Shown: piece by piece, positions 51,501 to 59,739 of the stretch
Numbering within the stretch: position 1 is the stretch's first letter
How the letters are laid out: every line of letters starts with the position of its first letter
Assembly: GCF_014205055.1 (NCBI RefSeq)
Contig: NZ_JACHMS010000001.1
Location: 6,386,001 to 6,450,000 of the forward strand
Source: Streptomyces luteogriseus
Lineage (GTDB): Bacteria; Actinomycetota; Actinomycetes; Streptomycetales; Streptomycetaceae
Length of the DNA stretch: 64,000 bases
Direction: 5' to 3'
Notes under the pieces: generated by a model
Told to the model about the DNA's origin: nothing
The model's database searches: none
The model's input: only the letters and a program-made list of their open reading frames with translations
Made by a program: the position numbers and the translations under genes

Positions 51501-51719
51501 GGGGAAGACGTCCTTGAAGACGCGCGCCTCGATGTGGTGGGCACCGGGCATGCCGTTGGCGGTGGGCGGGCCCTCGTAGAACACCCACTCGGGGCGGCCC
51601 TCGGACTGCTCCAGGCTCTTGGCGAAGATCTTATGCTCGCGCCAGAAGTCGAGCACGGCGTGCTCGAGGGCGGGCAGGTCGACCTGGGCGGGTACCTGGC
51701 GATACGTCGGCGATGTCAT
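48576..51719 (-). CDS. ileS: Isoleucyl-tRNA synthetase
   Basis: A 1047-residue class I aminoacyl-tRNA synthetase. The HIGH-type motif appears as GMPGAHHIEA near residue 55, and the KMSKS loop as GRKMSKHLGN near residue 600. The editing (CP1) domain includes GTGLVHQSPAFGEDDL. The length and the HHIE-type signature fit type 2 IleS (as in mycobacteria and Thermus), a group known to be less sensitive to mupirocin than the 940-residue E. coli type. Upstream is a T-box leader. ATG at 51719. Confidence 0.97.
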   Translation of the reverse strand: MTSPTYRQVPAQVDLPALEHAVLDFWREHKIFAKSLEQSEGRPEWVFYEGPPTANGMPGAHHIEARVFKDVFPRFRTMRGYHVARKAGWDCHGLPVELAVEKELGFSGKQDIEAYGIAEFNAKCRESVTRHTDAFEALTTRMGYWTDLQDPYRTMDPEYIESVWWSLKEIFNKGLLVQDHRVAPWCPRCGTGLSDHELAQGYETVVDPSVFVRFPLTSGPLAGEAALLVWTTTPWTLVSNTAVAAHPEVTYVVATNGEEKLVVAEPLLAKALGEGWETTGQTFTGAEMERWTYQRPFELVEFPAEAHFVVNAEYVTTEDGTGLVHQSPAFGEDDLKVCRSYGLPVVNPVRPDGTFEEDVPLVGGVFFKKADEKLTEDLDSRGLLFKHIPYEHSYPHCWRCHTALLYYAQPSWYIRTTEIKDRLLAENEGTNWFPDTVKNGRYGDWLNNNIDWALSRNRYWGTPLPIWRCEDDHLTCAGSLAELSELTGTDQSGLDPHRPFIDDVTFACPQGGCGKTATRVPEVIDAWYDSGSMPFAQWGYPYKNKELFEARYPAQFICEAIDQTRGWFYTLMAVGTLVFDKSSYENVVCLGHILAEDGRKMSKHLGNTLDPIPLMDRHGADAVRWFMAAGGSPWAARRVGHGTIQEVVRKTLLTYWNTVAFQALYARTTDWAPSEADPAPADRPVLDRWLLSELHALTDQVTQALDAYDTQRAGKLLSAFVDDLSNWYVRRSRRRFWQGDKAALRTLHEVVETVTQLMAPLTPFIAERVWQDLIVPVTPGAPESVHLSSWPKADLGAIDPELSKQMVLVRRLVELGRATRAESGVKTRQPLSRALIAATGFETLGSELRTQITEELNVESLATLSEVGGSLVDTTAKANFRALGKRFGKRVQDVAKAVANADAAALSLALREGTASVEVDGETITLAPDEVIITETPREGWSVASDSGATVALDLEITEELRRAGLARDAIRLIQEARKNSGLDVADRIALRWTATDRATVEALTDHAGLIADEVLATDFAQGEADGTYGEPFTDEGLSLTFRLRKA

Positions 51720-51724
51720 CAGCG

Positions 51725-52040
51725 GGCTTCCTCCGGCGGACTTGCTGCCTTCCGTCCGGAGGGACGAGAGCTACGTCTGCTGCGCCGCCTTCGGCGCGCT
51801 CCCGCGGTACCACCCTCCTTGGCCCTCCGGCACGGGGTGTGCGCCGGCGAGCCCCCTCATTGGGGTCGCGATGCCGGGTCTACTGGCCCCTGCGGACCCT
51901 GGGTGCGGCCCACTGTCCAAGGCGTTCTTCCGGCGGCTCCGGGGTGATCTTCACGTCGCGCTCGCCCCCGGGCTCCCACCGTCCCCGGGTCGCTCTGGGC
52001 TGCGTACGCCGCTACTCGTCCCCATCCACGCTTTTCGCTC
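51725..52040 (-). promoter_or_regulatory. T-box riboswitch of ileS
   Basis: The ileS leader on the minus strand has the T-box sequence AGGGTGGTACCGCGGGAGC (around 51798-51816), whose TGGTACC core pairs with the tRNA acceptor end. An ATC Ile specifier candidate lies at 51946-51948 in stem I. Downstream, TCCCTCCGG can pair with CCGGAGGA, which contains the Shine-Dalgarno sequence, so control is probably translational, as known for actinobacterial ileS. A -10-like TACACT is at 52046-52051, placing the transcript start near 52040. The ends of the element are approximate. Confidence 0.9.
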
Positions 52041-52051
52041 CGCCCAGTGTA

Positions 52052-52370
52052 CGGCGCCGCGCGCACCGCGGCCGACCGGCTTTTCGGGGCCTGCGGGGCC
52101 GGGGTGGCCCGTGGGGTGCGGTGTGGGAGCCGGGTGGGGGGCGAAATGAGTTTGATGACCCGAATGGTGAGGTATAGGTGTTCGGATCCTGGGACGTCCT
52201 GCTCGGCGGATTACCGGGCGGGGAGCTGGGCACAACGGATGCAGGTCGCCGCGCGGCGTGCGCGAGGCGGGCGAATCGGGCGGTGTGCCCCGTTGCCGCG
52301 GGACTCGAGTCGATTTATCGTCCCAGCACGATTCGCGAGCAAGGTCACAATGTGTGAAGGGGCCGCGGCC
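52052..52370. other. 319-base intergenic region
   Basis: Divergent promoter space between the ileS T-box and the DksA-like gene. A possible + strand promoter (TTGATG, 15-base spacer, TATAGG) lies at about 52153-52179. The rest shows no hairpin or convincing ORF; the frame of the next gene stays open through it but has no start with better context than 52350/52371. Confidence 0.5.
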
Positions 52371-53741
52371 ATGGTGGCGAAGAAGACCGCCGTACAGCAG
52401 CCGGCGTCCGGCAGGTCCGCGGAGGCCTCCGGCGGCGCGGCCAAGGACGTGGGCGGGAAGAAGGCCACGCAGGGGGGCTCGGCGGGGCGGGCGGCGAAGG
52501 AGGGCGGGAGGAAGGCCGCCGGCGGGACGAAGACGACCGAGAAGAAGACGACCGAGAAGAAGACGCCGGCCAGGAAGGCCGTGACCAGGAAGGTCGCGCC
52601 GAAGAGGGCCGACACCGAGGACGCCGTGGCCGAGGGCGTCGTGGCCGAGAAGGCGACGGCGGCGACGGCGGCGACCAAGGCGGCAGCGGCCCGATCGGCA
52701 CCTGCGGAGAAGGCCGCGGCCGAGGGACCGGCGGGGAAGGCACCGGCCAGGGCTTCGGCGGCGAGGGCGGCACCGGCCGGGAGATCGGCCAGGGTTTCGG
52801 CGGAGCGGTCACCGGCCAGGGTTTCGGCGGAGCGGTCACCGGACAGAGCTTCGGCCGAGGCCCCGGTGGAGAAGGCACCGGCCATGGCCTCCACGCAGAA
52901 GGCATCGGCCGAGGCGCCGGCGGATAAGGCATCGGCCAAGGCTTCGGCGGCTGAGGCACAGGCCGTGACACCGGCTGACAAGGCTCCGGCCGGGAACGCG
53001 GCCGGGAAGAAGGCCGCGGCCAGGAAGACCTCCCCGGCCGGGAAGGCCACCGGCGAGAAGGCCGCGGCCAGGAAGGCGGGCGGCAAGCGGGCCGCCACCA
53101 AGAGGACCCCGGCCGAGAAGGCCGCCGGAGGCAAGAGCACCACCAGGAGCGCGGTCGGCAAGGGCGCTGCCCGGGCCGGCGCGGTCACACAGGACACGGC
53201 CGCGAGCAGCACGGCCAAGAAGGCGGGTGCGGCCGAGGCCGCCCCGCAGACGGGAGCGACGACGGTGGTTGCGAAGAAGACTCCTGGCACGGCCACGGCG
53301 GCGAAGACCGCCGTTCCGAAGGCACGGGTCGCCGCGGCGGAGCCCGGTGAGCTGGCGGTACGTCCGGGCGAGGACCCCTGGACGGCGGAGGAGGTCGAGG
53401 AGGCCCGGTCCGAGCTGACGTCCGAGGAGACTCGGCTGCGCGAGGAGATCACGTCGTCGGAGCGGTCGCTGGCCGGTCTGATGCGGGACTCCGGGGACGG
53501 CGCGGGCGACGACCAGGCGGACACCGGGACCAAGAACATCACCCGCGAGCACGAGCTGGCCCTGGCCGCCAACGCGCGCGAGATGCTCACCCAGACCGAG
53601 CGCGCCCTGGAACGCCTGCACGCGGGCACCTACGGCCTGTGCGAGAACTGCGGCAACGCCATCGGCAAGGCGCGCATGCAGGCCTTCCCCCGGGCCACAC
53701 TCTGCGTGGAGTGCAAGCAGAAGCAGGAGCGCCGCTACTGA
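52371..53741 (+). CDS. DksA/TraR-type zinc-finger protein with histone H1-like N-terminus
   Basis: A 456-residue protein. Residues 1 to about 325 are low complexity, rich in Ala, Lys, Gly, Arg and Pro, with repeated AxKAPA, EKAAxR and KKAAARK units like bacterial histone H1-like tails. The C-terminal 110 residues form a DksA/TraR fold: an acidic coiled-coil (ELTSEETRLREEITSSERSLAGLM and NAREMLTQTERALERLH) and a zinc finger with Cys424, Cys427, Cys445 and Cys448 in CENCGNAIG and CVECKQKQ. RNA polymerase secondary-channel binding is the family role, but the DksA tip DxxDxA was not identified. The tail should bind DNA or RNA. ATG at 52371 (MVAKKTAVQQ); ATG at 52350 is an alternative. Confidence 0.88.
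   Translation: MVAKKTAVQQPASGRSAEASGGAAKDVGGKKATQGGSAGRAAKEGGRKAAGGTKTTEKKTTEKKTPARKAVTRKVAPKRADTEDAVAEGVVAEKATAATAATKAAAARSAPAEKAAAEGPAGKAPARASAARAAPAGRSARVSAERSPARVSAERSPDRASAEAPVEKAPAMASTQKASAEAPADKASAKASAAEAQAVTPADKAPAGNAAGKKAAARKTSPAGKATGEKAAARKAGGKRAATKRTPAEKAAGGKSTTRSAVGKGAARAGAVTQDTAASSTAKKAGAAEAAPQTGATTVVAKKTPGTATAAKTAVPKARVAAAEPGELAVRPGEDPWTAEEVEEARSELTSEETRLREEITSSERSLAGLMRDSGDGAGDDQADTGTKNITREHELALAANAREMLTQTERALERLHAGTYGLCENCGNAIGKARMQAFPRATLCVECKQKQERRY
52787..52840 (+). repeat. 27-base perfect tandem repeat inside the H1-like tail
   Basis: The 27-base unit starting GGCCAGGGTTTCGGCGGAGC occurs twice in a row without a mismatch (52787-52813, 52814-52840) and encodes ARVSAERSP twice. 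A degenerate third copy follows (52841 onward, RASAEAP), and shorter relatives recur through the region. Confidence 0.9.
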
Positions 53742-53829
53742 CCGCCTCCGAATGCCTCCTGAGCACGTGCGACGTACGGGGTGTGCCGTACCCTCGTCCT
53801 CAGTCAGGCACCTAGGTTGAGGGACTCAC

Positions 53830-54489
53830 GTGGCAGAGGCGGAGCGCATCATCGGTACGCCGGACACACCGGACGCGACCGGGGGCGGCAAGGAGCGGCC
53901 CGACTCCGAGGGCACCCCGGCCGGTGAGCCCGGCAACGGCCCGGCGGCCGGGCCGGAAGCCTCCGGTTCCGGCGAGCCGGAGGGCACGGCGGGGCGGCCC
54001 CGGGGAAGGCGCCGGATCGCCGTGCTGTTCGCCGTCGCCGCGTTCGCCTACGCCCTCGACCTGATCAGCAAGTTGATCGTGGTGGCCAAGCTGGAGCACC
54101 ACCCGCCCATCGAGATCGTCGGGGACTGGCTGAAGTTCGAGGCCATCCGCAACGCCGGTGCGGCCTTCGGCTTCGGCGAGGCCTTCACCGTGATCTTCAC
54201 CATGATCGCGGCGGCGGTGATCGTGGTGATCGCCCGTCTCGCCCGCAAGCTCTACAGCCTGCCCTGGGCGATCGCGCTCGGCCTGCTGCTCGGCGGTGCG
54301 CTGGGCAACCTCACCGACCGGATCTTCCGGGCGCCGGGCGTCTTCGAGGGCGCGGTCGTGGACTTCATCGCGCCCAAGCACTTCGCCGTCTTCAACCTGG
54401 CCGACTCGGCGATCGTGTGCGGCGGCATCCTGATCGTGCTGCTGTCCTTCCGGGGCCTGGACCCGGACGGGACCGTCCACAAGGACTGA
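53830..54489 (+). CDS. lspA: Lipoprotein signal peptidase (signal peptidase II)
   Basis: A 219-residue membrane aspartic protease that removes lipoprotein signal peptides after diacylglyceryl transfer. About 55 disordered Gly/Glu/Pro-rich residues precede four helices, longer than the usual 160-residue enzymes. The catalytic pair is Asp163 (GNLTDRIFR) and Asp192 (FNLADSAIV); the family FEAIRNAGAAFGF and GAVVDFI segments are present. GTG at 53830. It is followed 43 bases later by rluD, a common pairing. Confidence 0.95.
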   Translation: MAEAERIIGTPDTPDATGGGKERPDSEGTPAGEPGNGPAAGPEASGSGEPEGTAGRPRGRRRIAVLFAVAAFAYALDLISKLIVVAKLEHHPPIEIVGDWLKFEAIRNAGAAFGFGEAFTVIFTMIAAAVIVVIARLARKLYSLPWAIALGLLLGGALGNLTDRIFRAPGVFEGAVVDFIAPKHFAVFNLADSAIVCGGILIVLLSFRGLDPDGTVHKD

Positions 54490-54532
54490 GCGCGCGTACG
54501 GCACCGTCCGAGCCGTCCGGCATACTCGACGG

Positions 54533-55477
54533 GTGAGCACGCTTCCCGAGATCCGTACCCTGCCCGTGCCCGACGGCCTGGAGGGCGAGCGCGTCGACGC
54601 CGCCATCTCCCGCATGTTCGGCTTCTCCCGTACCAAGGCCGCCGAGCTCGCCGCCGCGGGGAAGGTCACGGTCGACGGGTCGGTGGTCGGCAAGTCGGAG
54701 CGCGTGCACGGCGGCGCCTGGTTGGAGGTCGAGATGCCGCCCGCGCCCGCGCCGGTGCAGGTGGTGGCCGAGCCGGTCGAGGGCATGGAGATCGTGCACG
54801 ACGACGATGACGTGGTCGTGATCGTCAAGCCCGTCGGCGTCGCCGCGCACCCGTCGCCGGGCTGGAGCGGGCCGACCGTCATCGGGGGCCTGGCCGCCGC
54901 CGGGTACCGGATCTCCACCTCCGGCGCAGCCGAGCGTCAGGGCATCGTGCACCGGCTCGACGTGGGCACCTCGGGACTGATGGTCGTCGCCAAGTCGGAG
55001 CGCGCCTACACCTCGCTCAAGCGCCAGTTCAAGGAGCGCACGGTCGACAAGCGGTACCACACGCTCGTCCAGGGTCACCCCGACCCGACCAGCGGCACCA
55101 TCGACGCGCCGATCGGCCGGCACCCCCAGCACGACTACAAGTGGGCCGTCACCGCCGAGGGCAAGCCGTCCGTCACGCACTACGACCTCATCGAGGCGTT
55201 CCGCGCGGCCTCCCTGCTCGACGTGAAGCTGGAGACCGGCCGCACACACCAGATCCGCGTCCACATGGCCGCCCACCGGCACCCCTGCGTCGGCGACCTC
55301 ACCTACGGCGCCGACCCGACGCTCGCCAAGCGCCTCGGCCTGACCCGGCAGTGGCTGCACGCGGTGCGGCTCGGCTTCGAGCACCCCGGGGACGGGCAGT
55401 GGGCGGAGTTCTCCTGCGACTACCCGGAGGACCTGCAGAAGGCCTTGGAGCAGGTCCGCGAGGAGACCTACGCGTGA
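54533..55477 (+). CDS. rluD: RluD-family 23S rRNA pseudouridine synthase
   Basis: A 314-residue enzyme. An N-terminal S4 RNA-binding domain (about 18-65; RVDAAISRMFGFSRTKAAELAAAGKVTVDG) precedes the catalytic domain, with Asp143 in GIVHRLDVGTSGLM. KRYHTLVQGHPDP and LETGRTHQIRVHMAAHRHPCVGD are further family blocks. The exact uridine targets are inferred from the RluA/C/D family. GTG at 54533. Confidence 0.93.
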   Translation: MSTLPEIRTLPVPDGLEGERVDAAISRMFGFSRTKAAELAAAGKVTVDGSVVGKSERVHGGAWLEVEMPPAPAPVQVVAEPVEGMEIVHDDDDVVVIVKPVGVAAHPSPGWSGPTVIGGLAAAGYRISTSGAAERQGIVHRLDVGTSGLMVVAKSERAYTSLKRQFKERTVDKRYHTLVQGHPDPTSGTIDAPIGRHPQHDYKWAVTAEGKPSVTHYDLIEAFRAASLLDVKLETGRTHQIRVHMAAHRHPCVGDLTYGADPTLAKRLGLTRQWLHAVRLGFEHPGDGQWAEFSCDYPEDLQKALEQVREETYA

Positions 55478-55941
55478 GCATGCCGTACGAGGTGCGGGTG
55501 GCCGAGGACCCGGCCGACCGTGAGGCGTGCTTCGCGGTGCGCAAGGAGGTCTTCGTCGGCGAGCAGGGCGTGCCGGAGGACCTGGAGTACGACGCGTACG
55601 ACGCCGGCGCGGTCCATGTGCTGGCGATCCGCCAGGACGGTGTGCCGCTCGGGACCGGGCGGCTGCTGCACGGGGAAGCGGCCCTGGCGCAGACCGGCGC
55701 CGACGCGTCCGTGGGCTCCCTCGGCCGGCTCGCCGTGGTGGGCGCCGCACGCGGGCTCGGTGTCGGCGCCGCCCTGGTGCGGGCCATCGAGGACGCGGCA
55801 CGCGCGCGCGGGCTCGCCGCCGTCGACCTGCACGCGCAGACGCACGCGCTGGGCTTCTACGAGCGGCTCGGCTACGAGCCCTATGGGCCCGAGTACCTGG
55901 AGGCGGGCATTCCGCACCAGGGGATGCGGCGTTCCCTTTAG
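55474..55941 (+). CDS. GNAT-family N-acetyltransferase
   Basis: A 155-residue acetyltransferase of the ElaA/YjcF-like group. The acetyl-CoA binding motif lies at SLGRLAVVGAARGLGVGAALVRAIEDAA (about 80-108), followed by VDLHAQTHALGFYERLGYEPYG. Acceptor unknown. GTG at 55474 overlaps the rluD stop (GTGA); ATG at 55480 is an alternative. Likely co-expressed with lspA and rluD. Confidence 0.88.
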   Translation: MSMPYEVRVAEDPADREACFAVRKEVFVGEQGVPEDLEYDAYDAGAVHVLAIRQDGVPLGTGRLLHGEAALAQTGADASVGSLGRLAVVGAARGLGVGAALVRAIEDAARARGLAAVDLHAQTHALGFYERLGYEPYGPEYLEAGIPHQGMRRSL

Positions 55942-56036
55942 CCCGTCGTGGCGGGTGCCGAAACGGTTTGTCCCGGGAGTTGCGTGGCAGGCTTGAGATC
56001 AGTCGTGTGACCATTTGACCTCCCGGAGCGCTGACC

Positions 56037-57623
56037 GTGGATCAGTTGGCCCTGCTGTTCGTGCTGCTGCTCGGGGCCGTGATCAGTGTCCCGGTGGGTG
56101 ACCGGTTCAAGGTGCCCGCCCCGGTGCTGATGACGCTCCTCGGGATAGTCCTCGCGCTGCTGCCGTTCGTACCGAACGTCGAGATCGCGCCGGACCTCAT
56201 CCTGCCGCTGCTGCTGCCGCCCCTGCTGTACGCCGCCGTGCGGCGCACCTCCTGGCGGCAGTTCGCGGCGAACAAGAGGCCGATCTTCCTGCTGGCCGTG
56301 GCCCTGGTGTTCGTCACCATGGCCTGCGTGGCCGCCGTGGCCGACGCGATCGTGCCGGGGCTGCCGCTGGCCGCGGCCTTCGCGCTGGGCGCGCTGGTGG
56401 CGCCGCCGGACCCGGTCGCGGCGACGGCCGTGGCCGGGCAGCTGGGACTGCCGCGCCGGCTGGTGTCGATCCTGGAGGGTGAGGGGCTGTTCAACGACGT
56501 GACGGCCATCGTCCTCTACCACGTGGCGATCGCCGCCGCCGTCAGCGGGACGTTCTCGCCCTGGAAGGCCGGGCTCGACCTGGTGCTGTCGGCCGTGGTC
56601 GCGGTGGCCGTGGGCCTCGCGCTGGGCTGGGGCGCGAACAAGCTGATGGACGTGCTCGGTGACGCGACCCTGCAGATCGGGCTGACCCTGCTGGTGCCCT
56701 ACGCGTCCTACGTCATGGCCGAGGAACTGCACGGATCCGGTGTGCTCGCCGTGCTCACCACCGCGCTGTTCCTCGCGGAGCACGGCTCCGACGCCGACGA
56801 CGTCATGACCCGGCTGGCCGGGCACACCTTCTGGAACATCGTCGACACGCTCGTCACCGGCGTCGCGTTCGGGCTGGTCGGTCTCGAACTGCACAACGCG
56901 ATCCGCACGGCCTCGGGGCGCTGGGGCGAGCTGCTCTGGTGGGCCGCGGTCGTGGTGGTCGTGGTCGTCTTCGCACGACTGCTGTGGCTGCTGCCGGCGA
57001 CCTGGCTGACCAAACGGCTGCACGCCCGGCGGGACTACGACGAGGACATCCCGGTGAGCTGGCGCGAGACCGTGGTGATGTGGTGGTCGGGGATGCGCGG
57101 GGTGGCCTCGGTCGCGCTGGTGCTGGCGATCCCGCTGGAGACCGACACGGGTGCGCCGTTCCCCAGCCGGGACGAGATCATCTTCATCGCGTTCGGCGTG
57201 ATCATGGCGACGCTGGTGCTCCAGGGGCTCACCTTGCCATGGCTGGTGCGGCGGCTCGGCGTGAAGGCCGATACGGACCGGGAGAAGGAGTTCGCGAAGG
57301 CGCTGGCGATCCGGGCGGCCAAGGCGGCGAAGCAGAGACTGCGGGAGATCGAGGACAACGAGGAGCTGCCGGAGGAGCTGTCCGAGCAGATGCTGCGGCG
57401 CGCCTACGACATCGGCGTGCGGATCAGTCCCGAACTCGCGGAGGACGAGCGGCGGGAGGCGTACCGGGAGGGCGCCCGGCGGGTGAAGCGGTTGCGGCGG
57501 ATCCAGCAGGAGATGCTGAGCGCGGCGCGGCACGAGGTGCTGGCGGCGCGCAGCGAGCCGGGGGCGGATCCCGAGGTGGTCGACCGGGTTCTGCGGCACC
57601 TCGACGTGCGCAGCCTGCGATGA
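56037..57623 (+). CDS. Na+/H+ antiporter, CPA1 (NhaP/YjcE-like)
   Basis: A 528-residue cation/proton antiporter with about 12 helices. VAPPDPVAATAVAGQLGLP and EGEGLFNDVTAIVLYHVA carry the conserved ion-site Asp/Asn-Asp residues of CPA1 exchangers; the later WSGMRGVASVALVLAIPL is also typical. A hydrophilic C-terminal tail of about 120 residues, rich in Arg and Glu, follows. It probably works in pH and sodium homeostasis. GTG at 56037 follows GGAG. Confidence 0.92.
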   Translation: MDQLALLFVLLLGAVISVPVGDRFKVPAPVLMTLLGIVLALLPFVPNVEIAPDLILPLLLPPLLYAAVRRTSWRQFAANKRPIFLLAVALVFVTMACVAAVADAIVPGLPLAAAFALGALVAPPDPVAATAVAGQLGLPRRLVSILEGEGLFNDVTAIVLYHVAIAAAVSGTFSPWKAGLDLVLSAVVAVAVGLALGWGANKLMDVLGDATLQIGLTLLVPYASYVMAEELHGSGVLAVLTTALFLAEHGSDADDVMTRLAGHTFWNIVDTLVTGVAFGLVGLELHNAIRTASGRWGELLWWAAVVVVVVVFARLLWLLPATWLTKRLHARRDYDEDIPVSWRETVVMWWSGMRGVASVALVLAIPLETDTGAPFPSRDEIIFIAFGVIMATLVLQGLTLPWLVRRLGVKADTDREKEFAKALAIRAAKAAKQRLREIEDNEELPEELSEQMLRRAYDIGVRISPELAEDERREAYREGARRVKRLRRIQQEMLSAARHEVLAARSEPGADPEVVDRVLRHLDVRSLR

Positions 57624-57684
57624 GGCCGGTGGCAGCGGCCGCCGGATTGACCTCGGGCGGTCGGGGCGTCGTAGGGTCGTCCGT

Positions 57685-58425
57685 ATGGCACGGAATGTAG
57701 TGATCAGTGGTGGGGGAACGGGAATTGGGCTCGCGGCGGCCCGGGTGTTCGCCGCCGGCGGGGACCGGGTGCTGCTGCTCGGGCGGCGCGCCGACGTGCT
57801 GGAGAAGGCCGAGGTGCCCGGCGCGCTGAGATACGCGGCCGATCTCGCCGAGCCGGAGGACGTGCGCGGTGTCGCCGCCTTCGTGGAGCGGGAGTTGGGG
57901 GCCGTCGATGTCCTCGTGCACAGCGCCGGGGGCAGCGGACTCCTCGAACCGGACGCCCCGGGTGACGACCCGCTCGCGGCCGTCGCGCACACCTGGAGCG
58001 TGAACTTCAGGCTCAACACCCTGACCGCGGTCCTGCTCACCGAGGCGCTGAAGCCGCGGCTCGCCGAGCCCGGCGGCCGGGTGCTGTTCCTCGGCTCCAT
58101 CGCCGCCTACCGGGGGTCCGGGAGCGGGGCGTACGCGGCGGCCAAGGCGGGGCTGCATCCGTACGCCCACGATCTGGCCCGGGAGCTGGGGCCGCGCGGC
58201 ATCACCGTGAACGTGGTCGCGCCCGGGTACATCGAGGACACCGAGTTCTTCGGGGACGCGATGGCCGAGGAGCGGCGGGTCCGGCTCATCGGCGAGACCT
58301 CGACCGGGCGGGCCGGGACCCCGGGGGACGTCGCCGAGACGCTGCACTGGCTGGCCTCCCCGGGCGCCGGGCACATCACCTCGCAGATCATCCAGGTCAA
58401 CGGCGGCGCCGAGCGCGGTCACTGA
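57685..58425 (+). CDS. Short-chain dehydrogenase/reductase (SDR)
   Basis: A 246-residue Rossmann-fold oxidoreductase. The cofactor loop is VISGGGTGIGLAAARVF; the catalytic Tyr-x3-Lys is in SGAYAAAKAGLH with the preceding Ser in FLGSIAAYRG. The C-terminal ITSQIIQVNGGAERGH matches FabG-like SDRs. Arg38-Arg39 after the second strand (LLGRRADVL) suggests NADP(H). Substrate unknown. ATG at 57685. Confidence 0.92.
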   Translation: MARNVVISGGGTGIGLAAARVFAAGGDRVLLLGRRADVLEKAEVPGALRYAADLAEPEDVRGVAAFVERELGAVDVLVHSAGGSGLLEPDAPGDDPLAAVAHTWSVNFRLNTLTAVLLTEALKPRLAEPGGRVLFLGSIAAYRGSGSGAYAAAKAGLHPYAHDLARELGPRGITVNVVAPGYIEDTEFFGDAMAEERRVRLIGETSTGRAGTPGDVAETLHWLASPGAGHITSQIIQVNGGAERGH

Positions 58426-58431
58426 ACCGGC

Positions 58432-58476
58432 GGACGCAAGGAGGGCCCCCGCACCGCGGGGGCCCTCCTTGCGTCC
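58432..58476. terminator. Bidirectional terminator between SDR and MscS genes
   Basis: A perfect 21-bp inverted repeat (58432-58452 with 58456-58476; arm contains GCAAGGAGGGCCCCCGC) with an ACC loop, between convergent genes. Confidence 0.92.
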
Positions 58477-58486
58477 GAGCGGGTGG

Positions 58487-59632
58487 TCAGCGCTCCGGCC
58501 GTCCCGAGCTGTGGTTGCCGTGGTAGCGGCGCTGCTGCGCGGGCACGCCGTCCTGGGACGGGCGGTGACCGTTGCCGTTGCCGTTGCGGGACGGCGGCAG
58601 GATCGCGTCCGCCGTGTTGACCCGGGGCAGGGCGTACGGATGCTCGTCGGCCAGCCAGCCGAGCATCTGCTCGCGGACCGCGACCCGCACCGTCCAGATG
58701 TCGTCCGCGTCCTTGGCCGTCACCAGGGCCCGTACCTGCATGGTGCTCGGGGTGCTGTCCGTGACGCAGAGGTTGTAGGCGCGCCCGTCCCAGGCCGGGC
58801 ACTCCCGCAGGATGTCGCGGAGCTTCTCGCGCATCGCCTCCACGGGGGCGGAGTGGTCGACGTGCCAGAAGACGATGCCCGTCATCTGCGGGGTGCCGCG
58901 CGACCAGTTCTCGAACGGCTTGGACGTGAAGTACGACACCGGCATGGTGATGCGGCGCTCGTCCCAGGTGTGGACGGTCAGGAAGGTCAGGGTGATCTCC
59001 TCGACCGTGCCCCACTCGCCGTCCACCACCACGGTGTCCCCGATGCGGACCATGTCGCCGAAGGCGATCTGGAACCCCGCGAACATGTTGCTCAGCGTGG
59101 ACTGGGCGGCGACACCGGCGACGATGCCGAGGATGCCGGCCGAGGCCAGCAGCGAGGCGCCCGCCGCCCGGAACGCCGGGAACGTCAGCAGCATCGTCGC
59201 CGCGGCCACCACGCCGACGATCGCGGACACCACCCGCATGATCAGTGTCACCTGGGTGCGCACCCGGCGGACCCTGGCCGGGTCACGGTGGGCCCGGGCG
59301 CTGGCGTACCGGCTGTACGACGTCTCGACGATCGCCGCCGCGATACGGATCACCAGCCAGGCGGTCGACCCGATCAGCACCAGGGTCAGCGTCCGGCCGA
59401 TGGCCTCATCGCGGCTCGGCAGCAGGTCCGCCTCGTCGTACGACCCTCTCAGCAGGGCCGCGAAGAGGACGAGCATGTAGGGGATGCGGCCACGGCGGAG
59501 CAGGCCCCACAGGGGGGTCTCGTGGTGTCGTTCGTCGGCCTTGCGCAGCAGGAAGTCGGTGGCCCAGCCGATCACCAGCGTGAGCACGACCGAGCCACCG
59601 ACCACGATCAGCGGTCGTAGCAGGTTCTCCAT
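58487..59632 (-). CDS. MscS-family mechanosensitive ion channel
   Basis: A 381-residue channel protein. Helices are at about 8-25, 47-62, 85-105, 130-150 and 155-175. The pore-lining helix and beta domain are seen in SAGILGIVAGVAAQSTLSNMFAGFQIAFGDMVRIGDTVVVDGEWGTVEEITLTFLTVHTWDERRITMPVSYF, the MscS signature. The C-terminus is a Gly/Asn/Arg-rich tail. It should release solutes on hypo-osmotic shock. ATG at 59632. Confidence 0.94.
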   Translation of the reverse strand: MENLLRPLIVVGGSVVLTLVIGWATDFLLRKADERHHETPLWGLLRRGRIPYMLVLFAALLRGSYDEADLLPSRDEAIGRTLTLVLIGSTAWLVIRIAAAIVETSYSRYASARAHRDPARVRRVRTQVTLIMRVVSAIVGVVAAATMLLTFPAFRAAGASLLASAGILGIVAGVAAQSTLSNMFAGFQIAFGDMVRIGDTVVVDGEWGTVEEITLTFLTVHTWDERRITMPVSYFTSKPFENWSRGTPQMTGIVFWHVDHSAPVEAMREKLRDILRECPAWDGRAYNLCVTDSTPSTMQVRALVTAKDADDIWTVRVAVREQMLGWLADEHPYALPRVNTADAILPPSRNGNGNGHRPSQDGVPAQQRRYHGNHSSGRPER

Positions 59633-59739
59633 GCCCCCGAACCTAACCGGCTCCCCGGGTGCATGAACATGTGACTTCTGTTGCGTCGTGGGTAGTGCCG
59701 CGATCTCACGTCGTCACACCCGGCTGGCACCATGGCCTC

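Noticed and set aside
48429..51947. 1172-codon plus-strand frame opposite ileS
   Set aside because: Antisense shadow of ileS; no domain recognisable, and typical Val/Asp/Arg-rich shadow composition.
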